From: Patescibacteria group bacterium
GTDB lineage: Bacteria > Patescibacteriota > Minisyncoccia > UBA6257 > 02-FULL-45-10c
Length of the DNA: 20,010 nucleotides
Direction of reading: 5' to 3'
Assembly (NCBI GenBank): GCA_023474975.1
Contig: JAMCXE010000045.1
Span: forward strand, 1 to 20,010
In this document: one piece after another, positions 7,039-13,122 of the stretch
Numbering within the stretch: the first letter of the stretch is position 1
Layout of the letters: each line of letters opens with the position of its first letter
Made by a program: the position numbers and the translations under genes
The notes under the pieces: generated by a model
Told to the model about the DNA's origin: nothing
The model's input: only the letters and a program-made list of their open reading frames with translations
Databases searched by the model: none

Positions 7039-7560
7039 ATGAAGAAACTTTTAACTGAAAATTTTTTTGGATCCAAAAATACAGCTAAAATTGCGCGAGA
7101 TCTGCTCGGTAAATTTTTAATTAGAAAAACCGGAAAAGAGACCGTTGTTTATATGATCACCGAAACTGAAGCGTATGATGGTTTTAGCGATAAGGCATCT
7201 CATGCTCATCGTGGCATTACCGAAAGAAATAAAATAATGTTCGGTGAGGCGGGGCGCTGGTATGTGTATTTTACATATGGAATGCATTTTATGTTGAACA
7301 TTGTAACCGGACCCACAGATTATCCGGCCGCTGTATTGATCCGTGGGATTGAGGGAACGAATGGCCCGGCACGATTAACTAAAAAACTGAAGATAGATAA
7401 AAAATTAAACGGCGCACCGGCAACAAGAAAGAGCGGGCTTTGGATAGAAGATAGGGGAATTAAAATAAGATCGAAACAAATAAAAACTGCCTCCCGAGTA
7501 GGAGTGGATTATGCCGGACCTGTTTGGTCTAAGAAGAAGCTTAGATTTTTTATAGTTTAA
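7039..7560 (+). CDS. mpg: DNA-3-methyladenine/alkyladenine DNA glycosylase (AAG/MPG family)
   Basis: Base-excision repair enzyme that removes alkylated purines (3-methyladenine, and in relatives hypoxanthine and ethenoadenine) by hydrolysing the N-glycosidic bond. The 173-residue protein is a little shorter than usual (about 180-210) but carries all family blocks. These are ARDLLGKFL at 19-27, ITETEAYDG with the presumed catalytic Glu E44 and pocket Y46, DKASHAHRGITERNKIMFG with pocket H55, and YVYFTYGMHFMLNIV with Y77 and N87. It ends with RVGVDYAGPVWSKKKLRFFI. Residue roles are transferred from human AAG (E125, Y127, H136, Y159, N169). The start ATG 7039 has an AGGA at 7029-7032, one of the few Shine-Dalgarno-like sites here. 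It converges on the SemiSWEET gene. Confidence 0.92.
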   Translation: MKKLLTENFFGSKNTAKIARDLLGKFLIRKTGKETVVYMITETEAYDGFSDKASHAHRGITERNKIMFGEAGRWYVYFTYGMHFMLNIVTGPTDYPAAVLIRGIEGTNGPARLTKKLKIDKKLNGAPATRKSGLWIEDRGIKIRSKQIKTASRVGVDYAGPVWSKKKLRFFIV

Positions 7561-7594
7561 CGACCGACTTTGTCATTAAGTCTTAATATATTTA

Positions 7595-7849
7595 TCACCG
7601 ATACTTTATTTTAAGGATTAAGATCAAAGAAGCGAAAATAAAAATAAAGCTATTAGCAAGAATTACCGGCAGATCTTTAACAAAAAGACCATACATTAAC
7701 CACAAAAACACTCCAAAAGTAAATATTGTATACATCGGTAAGGATATACCTTTCACATCTTTTGTTTTCCAGCTTTGAACGACTTGGGGCAAGAAAGAAA
7801 TTGTTGTAAGAGTTGCGGCGACTAAACCAAGAATTTTTATTGAATTCAT
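7595..7849 (-). CDS. SemiSWEET / PQ-loop small transporter, 84 aa
   Basis: A half-SWEET of one triple-helix bundle that in characterised bacterial members dimerises to transport sugars such as sucrose or glucose; the substrate here is not known. It has three TM helices (about residues 5-23, 38-57 and 61-80) and every hallmark: the PQ-loop SFLPQVVQSWKTK (P21, Q22), DVKGISLPMY, FTFGVFLWLMYG (W50, Y53, G54) and N66 in helix 3 (PVILANSF). The 84-residue length is typical of SemiSWEETs. The start ATG 7849 has no Shine-Dalgarno but an extended -10 ends 7 bases upstream. For an organism predicted to scavenge from a host or neighbour, a passive sugar uniporter is a sensible part, but that is inference. 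Confidence 0.9.
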   Translation of the reverse strand: MNSIKILGLVAATLTTISFLPQVVQSWKTKDVKGISLPMYTIFTFGVFLWLMYGLFVKDLPVILANSFIFIFASLILILKIKYR

Positions 7850-7856
7850 ATTGAAT

Positions 7857-7865
7857 ATTGTAGCA
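7857..7865 (-). promoter_or_regulatory. Extended -10 promoter for the SemiSWEET gene (leaderless)
   Basis: On the minus strand TGCTACAAT (7865-7857) is an extended -10 (TGnTACAAT), leaving 7 bases before ATG 7849, so transcription should start at or one base before the start codon. No -35 match is seen, which an extended -10 can tolerate. Confidence 0.5.
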
Positions 7866-7930
7866 TTTTATATTAAAAACCGGATAATTTTTTATTTGGT
7901 CTTATGAGCAGTGCCGAGTTTAATAAATCC

Positions 7931-7959
7931 TTCACTTTTTGATGCTTTTAGCTTAATAT
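7931..7959 (+). promoter_or_regulatory. Putative promoter for ychF (leaderless candidate)
   Basis: TTCACT (7931-7936), a 17-base spacer and TAATAT (7954-7959). ATG 7968 is 8 bases after the -10, again predicting a start at the initiation codon. This also argues against the longer frame opening at 7911, which would begin upstream of the promoter. Confidence 0.45.
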
Positions 7960-7967
7960 TCATATTA

Positions 7968-8966
7968 ATGAATAAATTATCTTTAGGCATAGTTGGTCTT
8001 CCAAATGTGGGAAAATCCACGCTTTTTAGCGCTATTACCAAGAATCCCGTAAACATAGCCAATTATCCTTTTTGCACGATCGATCCGAATATCGGAGTGG
8101 TTTCGGTGCCGGACGAAAGATTGGAAAAGCTCAATGAAATGTCCAAGTCAAAAAAGAAAATTCCGGCCGTGGTGGAATTCTATGATATTGCCGGATTAGT
8201 TAGGGGCGCCAACAAGGGCGAGGGATTGGGCAATCAATTTTTGAGTCACATCAGAGAAACAAATGCCATCGTTGAAGTATTGCGCTGCTTCAAATCGACG
8301 GAGATCGTTCACGTGGAAAACTCGGTGGATCCTATCAGGGATATGGAAATTATCAATGCCGAGCTTACGTTCAAGGATCTGGATACAGTGGAAAAAATAT
8401 TGAAAAGTTTGGAAGCAGAAGCACGCAGCGGAAAGAAAGATGCTTTAAAAGATCTGGAAGTTGCAAAAAAAGTTCACGAGAGATTATTAAGGGGAGAGTT
8501 GCTGGTTGATCTCCGAAATGAACCGATCGTTAAAAAACTTCAGCTTTTGACCGCTAAGCCACAGGTGTATTTATTGAACGGAGACCCCGAAGACGTACCG
8601 GCGGGACTTGTGGAAAAAATAAAAGCTTTGGGCGCTGATTATATCGTAAAAAATATTATAAAAGATCAGGACTTGGGAGAACTTATCAGAAAGTCATATT
8701 CAATTTTAGATTTGATAAGTTTCTTTACCACCGGTGAAGACGAAACCCGCGCATGGACAATCGTTAAAGGAGAAAAAGCCCCGCAAGCTTCGGGAACCAT
8801 TCACACTGATTTTGAAAAAAGTTTTATCCGCGCCGAAACCATCAGCTGGAATAAATTATTGGAAGCGGGCAGCTGGTCAAAAGCCAAGCAAAAAGGATGG
8901 ATCCGCTCCGAGGGAAAAGAATATGTTTTTCAGGATGGCGACGTGGTGGAGATTAAACATGGATAA
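7968..8966 (+). CDS. ychF: Ribosome-associated ATPase/GTPase YchF (OLA1 family)
   Basis: A translation-associated P-loop NTPase of the Obg/TRAFAC group that binds ribosomes and prefers ATP in most characterised members. It is 332 residues (family about 360). Visible parts: Walker A GLPNVGKST (10-18), NYPFCTIDPNIGVVSVPD (switch I region), DIAGLVRGANKGEGLGNQF (73-91, G3 with a hydrophobic residue after DIAG instead of a catalytic Gln), a coiled-coil insertion (about 125-190), VYLLNGDPED in place of NKxD, and a C-terminal TGS domain. That domain has FFTTGEDETRAWTI, GTIHTDFEKSFIRAE and QDGDVVEIK. Lack of a canonical NKxD is normal in YchF and is linked to ATP use. ATG 7968 (MNKLSLGIVG) is the family start. 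Its last codons contain GGAG-7-ATG, a cassette repeated 82 bases downstream at the NERD gene. Confidence 0.95.
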   Translation: MNKLSLGIVGLPNVGKSTLFSAITKNPVNIANYPFCTIDPNIGVVSVPDERLEKLNEMSKSKKKIPAVVEFYDIAGLVRGANKGEGLGNQFLSHIRETNAIVEVLRCFKSTEIVHVENSVDPIRDMEIINAELTFKDLDTVEKILKSLEAEARSGKKDALKDLEVAKKVHERLLRGELLVDLRNEPIVKKLQLLTAKPQVYLLNGDPEDVPAGLVEKIKALGADYIVKNIIKDQDLGELIRKSYSILDLISFFTTGEDETRAWTIVKGEKAPQASGTIHTDFEKSFIRAETISWNKLLEAGSWSKAKQKGWIRSEGKEYVFQDGDVVEIKHG

Positions 8967-9044
8967 ATTAATTAATGAGGATGCGAAGTCCCGTAGCAAC
9001 CGATTTCTATTGGTTTGGTATGGGATGATGGAGATTAAACATGG
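8947..9044. repeat. 16-bp direct repeat joining the end of ychF and the start of the NERD gene
   Basis: TGGAGATTAAACATGG occurs at 8947-8962 (last codons of ychF) and again at 9029-9044 (start of the NERD gene), offset 82 bases. Similarity continues loosely on both sides (TGnTGG before, nTAAA after). The first copy encodes the ychF end (V)EIKHG with stop; the second supplies GGAG at 9030-9033, 7 bases before the NERD ATG. Between them is a 66-base segment unrelated to ychF. This looks like a scar of insertion or microhomology-mediated joining. Confidence 0.85.
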
Positions 9045-9823
9045 TTAAAAGTATGAAGTTTAAATTATCGTATACAAAAATATTATCGATATCTAATAAA
9101 GCCAAGTTAGGATTATATATAATCTTATTAATAGTGCTTGGCTTTATATCAATAAGGGTGGGAGTTATAAATTTATTGAAGGATAATAATTGGCGTAATC
9201 CCGCTATATTGTTTTCGATGATATCGTTTGTTTTGGGTATGCTTTACGTTAAGTTGCTTAAGATGTTTTTAAAATGGCAAGATAAATTTCAGGATAAAAC
9301 AGAGGAGCTAATTAGGCGCGCCGATCTTGGGGATGATGGCGAGAAAACTTTATTTACATGGGCAAGGGAAATATTTAGTGGGCATGATTATAGGTTATTT
9401 CCAAATTTTATAATACCCGGAAAAGATTTTGATATAGATCTTATTGTTATTGGGCATAAGGGTATTTTTATTTTTGAGGTAAAAAAATCAGCTAATCCAA
9501 TAATATTTTCTAATTCTGGGGTATTTTTAATGAACGACGATCAAAATCCAATTGCTCCCTTACCATTTAATCCATTAAATGAATTAGAAAAACATGAATC
9601 AGCGCTAATTAACTATTTGAAGTCTAATCAATTTGAAGATGTAAAAATTCATTCTTGTTTGATAATTCTTGGCAGTAAAATAAAATTTATTGACAAACCT
9701 AAATTTTTTATTGCGCACGACAAAAAAGGTGTCAATGAATACATTGATTTTTTTACGGACGATCTTAGATACACTGACAAGTTTTGCAATGATCTTTCTA
9801 GTTTATTAAGTAATGAAAAATAA
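9041..9823 (+). CDS. Membrane-anchored NERD-domain (nuclease-related) protein, 260 aa
   Basis: NERD domains belong to the restriction-endonuclease-like (PD-(D/E)XK) fold and are predicted to cut or bind nucleic acid; the role of this protein is unknown. Two N-terminal TM helices (about residues 22-45 and 53-76) form a hairpin that leaves the rest in the cytoplasm. The NERD domain then starts at LGDDGEKTLF (E101) and carries the core DFDIDLIVIGHKGIFIFEVK, with D133 and E146-x-K148 as the catalytic triad, so the site looks intact. The start ATG 9041 has GGAG 7 bases upstream, both supplied by the repeated ychF tail; ATG 9053 is an alternative. By eye it is more A/T-rich than its neighbours, consistent with recent arrival. 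Its last 11 bases overlap the flavoprotein gene. Confidence 0.82.
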   Translation: MVKSMKFKLSYTKILSISNKAKLGLYIILLIVLGFISIRVGVINLLKDNNWRNPAILFSMISFVLGMLYVKLLKMFLKWQDKFQDKTEELIRRADLGDDGEKTLFTWAREIFSGHDYRLFPNFIIPGKDFDIDLIVIGHKGIFIFEVKKSANPIIFSNSGVFLMNDDQNPIAPLPFNPLNELEKHESALINYLKSNQFEDVKIHSCLIILGSKIKFIDKPKFFIAHDKKGVNEYIDFFTDDLRYTDKFCNDLSSLLSNEK

Positions 9824-11057
9824 TATCTGGGACGTTATTGTCATTGGCGGCGGCCCCGCAGGGATGATGGCGGCGGGAAGGGCGGCAGAACTTGGCCGCT
9901 CTATTTTGTTATTGGAAAAAAATCAGGATCTTGGCAAGAAACTGCTTATGACCGGCGGGGGACGGTGCAATCTAATGAATAATAAGAAATCTATCCGCGA
10001 ATTGGCTTTGAGCTACAAAGGCAGCGATCAGTTTCTGATGTCGGCGTTTTCGCAGTTTGATGCGGTTAAAACTTTGGAATTTTTTAACAGCAGGGGAATG
10101 AAAACAAAAGAGGAAGAATATGGAAGAATTTTTCCGATTTCGGATAGATCGCAAACCGTTTTGAATGTGATGGAAAAATATATGGAAAAAGGCGGCGTTG
10201 AAATAAAAACAAAAGCTGCCGTCAAGGGCGTTTCTTTCGATAAAGAAAATAAAATTTTTACAGTTCAGTTGAAAAACGGAGAAGTGTTCAATGCAAGATC
10301 TTGTGTTGTGGCCACGGGCGGCATATCGCATCCCGAGACAGGCTCGAGCGGAGAGGGATTTGATTGGCTGGAAAAGATGGGCCATAAGATAATAAAAACC
10401 GATGCGTCGCTGGTGCCTGTAGCCATAAAAGACGGCTGGGTCAAAAAGGTGGCCGGACTAACACTGAACGACATAAAACTCACCGTATTTTTAGACGGCA
10501 AAAAACAATTTATCCAAAAAGGAAAAATATTATTTACGCATTTTGGCATTAGCGGACCAACCGTATTGAATATGAGTAAAGATATCGGAGAATTGCTTCA
10601 TAGCGGGGAAGTGATCATTAAACTGGATCTTTTTCCAGGGCTTGATCTCGGCGCGCTTAAAAATGATCTTCAAAAAATATTGGTGGCGGAAAGTAATAAA
10701 AAGATAAAAAATTCGTTAAGCGCGCTGGTTCCGGTGGCGCTGGTGCCGGAAATTCTTGAAATGGCTAAAATAGACGGAGAAACCGCCGATCACAGCGTGC
10801 GCCACGAAGACAGGATGAAGCTAGTTAAATATATGAAAGAAATTACGATGCGTGTTGAAGGTTTATTGGGACCGGACAAGGCGATAGTATCTTCCGGAGG
10901 CGTTGCGTTAGATGAAGTAAATTTTAAAACAATGGAATCTAGGGTGGTGCCAAGATTATTTATAGTTGGCGATACGCTAAATATAAACCGTCCATCCGGC
11001 GGATACAGCCTTCAGCTTTGTTGGACGACCGGATATATAGCTGGAAGTAACGCTTAA
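9813..11057 (+). CDS. HI0933/YhiN-family FAD-dependent flavoprotein
   Basis: A 414-residue FAD-dependent oxidoreductase of the HI0933-like family (E. coli YhiN, B. subtilis YtfP). It has the N-terminal Rossmann dinucleotide motif VIGGGPAG (10-17) with E35 ending the second strand (LLLEKN), TGGGRCNL (47-54), VATGGISHPETGSSGEGF, and ILFTHFGISGPTVLNMS. The C-terminal FAD-closing block has SSGGVALDEVNFKTMES, FIVGDTLNINRPSGGYSLQ and WTTGYIAG. Most relatives have GE-x-L-D where this has GDTLN. Work on E. coli YhiN links it, as I recall, to dihydrouridine formation in 23S rRNA (name RdsA); transfer to this protein is inference. It overlaps the NERD stop by 11 bases, so translation may be coupled. 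It converges on the second GT-C gene with a 13-base gap. Confidence 0.9.
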   Translation: MKNNIWDVIVIGGGPAGMMAAGRAAELGRSILLLEKNQDLGKKLLMTGGGRCNLMNNKKSIRELALSYKGSDQFLMSAFSQFDAVKTLEFFNSRGMKTKEEEYGRIFPISDRSQTVLNVMEKYMEKGGVEIKTKAAVKGVSFDKENKIFTVQLKNGEVFNARSCVVATGGISHPETGSSGEGFDWLEKMGHKIIKTDASLVPVAIKDGWVKKVAGLTLNDIKLTVFLDGKKQFIQKGKILFTHFGISGPTVLNMSKDIGELLHSGEVIIKLDLFPGLDLGALKNDLQKILVAESNKKIKNSLSALVPVALVPEILEMAKIDGETADHSVRHEDRMKLVKYMKEITMRVEGLLGPDKAIVSSGGVALDEVNFKTMESRVVPRLFIVGDTLNINRPSGGYSLQLCWTTGYIAGSNA

Positions 11058-11072
11058 GAGCGAAATTTTTTT
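11051..11072 (+). terminator. Weak possible terminator after the flavoprotein gene
   Basis: CGCT-taag-AGCG (11051-11062) overlaps the stop codon and is followed by AAA and seven T (11066-11072). The 4-bp stem is marginal. It is the only terminator-like element between the two convergent genes. Confidence 0.25.
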
Positions 11073-12579
11073 ATTTAAGATAGAAAAATAGGGCGTCGTT
11101 TTCAAAAATATCTTTTTCTTGACCTGGCAGGAGATAATGAATGTTTTTTTCCAATTGGTTTTTAAGAGTAAAGGTATTTGTTATATACATTACTGTCTGT
11201 GCCGGCATCGGAATACCTCGGACAGGAACTCCGCCGGCTTTAACCACAACATACTTTATCCGATCTTTTGGTAAGGAGTTGATCATATTTCCCATATCCA
11301 CATAGCTTTGAGTGAATGCGCCGCTGACATTCGGATTCTGGCCCCATTCAATGAAGTAATAACTATAAGTCTGAACAATGAGAGCCGCGCAGAGCAATAG
11401 GAAGGTATTTTTTATGAGTTCATCGTGTCGGCGATAAAATTTTGACATATGATGGCGCAGGATCTCAAAAAGTTTATATGTTCCAACTCCCGCAAAAATA
11501 AATGCCGGCGGGATCAACAATATCGATCTTAGTGCGTGCGGTATGCCTTCATCTGAAACTACGACCGGTGCCGCTGCTGCTATACACCAGACAAATAAGA
11601 TAATGAATTCTTTTCCGTGTTTGCGGATGATTTGTCTGATCCCATATAAAATTCCGAAAACGAACATAATGCCGACCGGCCAATAAATTTCCGGCTGTCC
11701 GGCAAAATTTTGCCGCCAATTCCGATCTCCGGAAAAATTGAACATTCCCAAAGTTTTTAAAATATTTATGCCCAATTCCTTGATCGGTGATGCTGCGGAA
11801 AAAATTGAGATCTGCGAAGTTCTGCCTAAAAAGTCTTGAGAATTATGCAAAAAATAAATTCCCAGGGGCGCTGCGACGATAAAAGTAAATAAAGTAAAAA
11901 CACCTAAAACTTCTAGGATCTTTTTTTTGTTTTCTCTGTTCAAGAAATACCAGATCGCGAAAACGACAAGAACTAAAAGAGGCGTGGCTCTATAGGCGAT
12001 GTAGGTGTAAAATCCAAGGCCATAAACTATGCCGCTTAAGGCGGCTAGAAGCCAAGCGGTGTGATGTTCTTTCAGTGGAGTTTTTTCTTTAAAACTTTTT
12101 CTAAAGCACAGCAATAAAAAATATAATCCCCAGACCAGAAAAAATGGCGCTGAAATAGCTCTAAAGCCGATTCGAGAGAAATTTATGTGCCAGAAAGAAA
12201 TGGCTGTGAAGAAGGATGCTAAGAGACCAATGGTTTGATTTGCGAATAATTCTGCCGCAAAAAAATAAATTCCAAGAACGGTGAGGATACCAAAAATTGC
12301 GCTCGGCAATCTTAGAGAAAAGGGCGTATTGCCAAAGATCGCTATAAATGGAGCTTGAATATCCATAAAAAGTCCTTCTCGTCCGTTATTTTCCGGATAA
12401 AAAACCTTGAAATTACCTGTTTGCATAGCTTCTATGGCATTGTTGCCATTCATGGCTTCGTCCGGATAAAGGCCTGGGGGCGTGGCATTTTGACCGCTTA
12501 AATTGTAAAGCCTGAAGAACGAGGCTATAATTAATATTGCTATAAGAAAATAAGCTGGCCGAGGTATTTTTTTTGTCAT
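11071..12579 (-). CDS. GT-C membrane glycosyltransferase (GT39/PMT_2-like), 502 aa
   Basis: A second multi-pass glycosyltransferase, unrelated in detail to the one at 4081-5967. TM1 is at residues 9-24, followed by the first outer loop with the acidic motif GLYPDEAMNGNNAIEAMQ (D40, E41), expected to bind metal and the lipid-phosphate sugar donor. REGLFMDIQAPFIAIFG and FSLRLPSAIFGILTVLGIYFF follow, as in ArnT/PMT-type enzymes, then about eight more helices and a short C-terminal soluble tail (YVVVKAGGVPVRGIPMPAQT, HYLLPGQEKDIFEND). Donor and acceptor are unknown; glycosylation of surface proteins or lipids is the usual suggestion. ATG 12579 (MTKKIPRPAYF) sits 23 bases from a minus-strand TATAAT at 12608-12603. 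It is a minus-strand gene flanked by plus-strand genes. Confidence 0.82.
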   Translation of the reverse strand: MTKKIPRPAYFLIAILIIASFFRLYNLSGQNATPPGLYPDEAMNGNNAIEAMQTGNFKVFYPENNGREGLFMDIQAPFIAIFGNTPFSLRLPSAIFGILTVLGIYFFAAELFANQTIGLLASFFTAISFWHINFSRIGFRAISAPFFLVWGLYFLLLCFRKSFKEKTPLKEHHTAWLLAALSGIVYGLGFYTYIAYRATPLLVLVVFAIWYFLNRENKKKILEVLGVFTLFTFIVAAPLGIYFLHNSQDFLGRTSQISIFSAASPIKELGINILKTLGMFNFSGDRNWRQNFAGQPEIYWPVGIMFVFGILYGIRQIIRKHGKEFIILFVWCIAAAAPVVVSDEGIPHALRSILLIPPAFIFAGVGTYKLFEILRHHMSKFYRRHDELIKNTFLLLCAALIVQTYSYYFIEWGQNPNVSGAFTQSYVDMGNMINSLPKDRIKYVVVKAGGVPVRGIPMPAQTVMYITNTFTLKNQLEKNIHYLLPGQEKDIFENDALFFYLK

Positions 12580-12602
12580 GGTTATGTTGGTTTTGTACTA
12601 TA

Positions 12603-12610
12603 ATTATAAT
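12603..12610. promoter_or_regulatory. Back-to-back -10 hexamers in the divergent region 12580-12717
   Basis: ATTATAAT contains TATAAT on the minus strand (12608-12603), 23 bases before the GT-C ATG, and TATAAT on the plus strand (12605-12610), about 107 bases before the next gene. Neither has a good -35. The minus-strand use is more likely. The rest of the 138-base divergent spacer shows no clear promoter or structure for the 12718 gene. Confidence 0.3.
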
Positions 12611-12717
12611 ATATTTGCATAATGGGCAGTAGAGATCTAGCCAGTTCTGAATTGTGCGGATATCTAAAAAACTTAAGTCGTAAATATTAAAAAACATCGA
12701 ATATTCACTGACACGAT

Positions 12718-13119
12718 ATGAATATAAATTTTGAGCAAACGCCATTTGAAAAAGATTTGCAAAGATTTTCAAAGGAGGTAAAAGATCATCAAGTAAAAAA
12801 TAAAATAGAAAATATTCAAGAGTCCCATATTAAAGATGTTCTTGTGTCCGGATATAGCCGACCAGTTGCGCCGAGCGCTAGCTCTCAAAAACAAGCATCG
12901 GTTTTGGACGAGATAAAAACCCTTCCAAATTATTTAATTTCTGAGCCGGCAGAGGTTAAAAACAGGGTTGAGGGTCTTATTTCTTTGGCGTTTTCCGAGG
13001 GTATAGAAAGATCGGCTAAGGAAGCTGCGAAATCCGGTCCTTTTATCTTAGATGCCTTTCACGATGCGCTTACGTCAAAATTATACGAAGAATTAAAAAA
13101 GAGGGGTCTATTAAAATAA
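12718..13119 (+). CDS. Uncharacterised protein preceding the TraG/VirB4-like ATPase, 133 aa
   Basis: A soluble 133-residue protein with two parts. Residues 1-65 are hydrophilic and partly disordered (FEKDLQRFSKEVKDHQVKNK, then a Ser/Ala/Pro-rich linker PVAPSASSQKQ). Residues 66-133 are predicted helical and look conserved (LPNYLISEPAEVKNRVEGLI, AFSEGIERSAKEAAKSGPFI, LDAFHDALTSKLYEELKKRG). No TM, signal peptide or recognised domain. Only 3 bases separate it from the membrane ATPase gene, so they are surely cotranscribed, and I recall this pairing from other CPR genomes. A cytoplasmic partner or adaptor of the ATPase is the natural inference, not a demonstrated one. Start ATG 12718 lacks a Shine-Dalgarno. 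Confidence 0.75.
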   Translation: MNINFEQTPFEKDLQRFSKEVKDHQVKNKIENIQESHIKDVLVSGYSRPVAPSASSQKQASVLDEIKTLPNYLISEPAEVKNRVEGLISLAFSEGIERSAKEAAKSGPFILDAFHDALTSKLYEELKKRGLLK

Positions 13120-13122
13120 AAA

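Noticed and set aside
8734..9048. 104-residue plus-strand frame across the end of ychF
   Set aside because: It is out of frame with well-conserved ychF TGS-domain coding sequence. Only its last 29 codons (from 8959) lie outside ychF, and those are better explained by the repeated tail.
9972..10549. Minus-strand frames of up to 137 residues opposite the flavoprotein gene
   Set aside because: They are shadows of the conserved HI0933-family coding sequence, with no start signals or recognisable content.
12413..12772. 119-residue minus-strand frame across the divergent spacer
   Set aside because: Overlaps both the second glycosyltransferase and the 12718 gene, has no recognisable domain, and is mostly low-complexity A/T translation.
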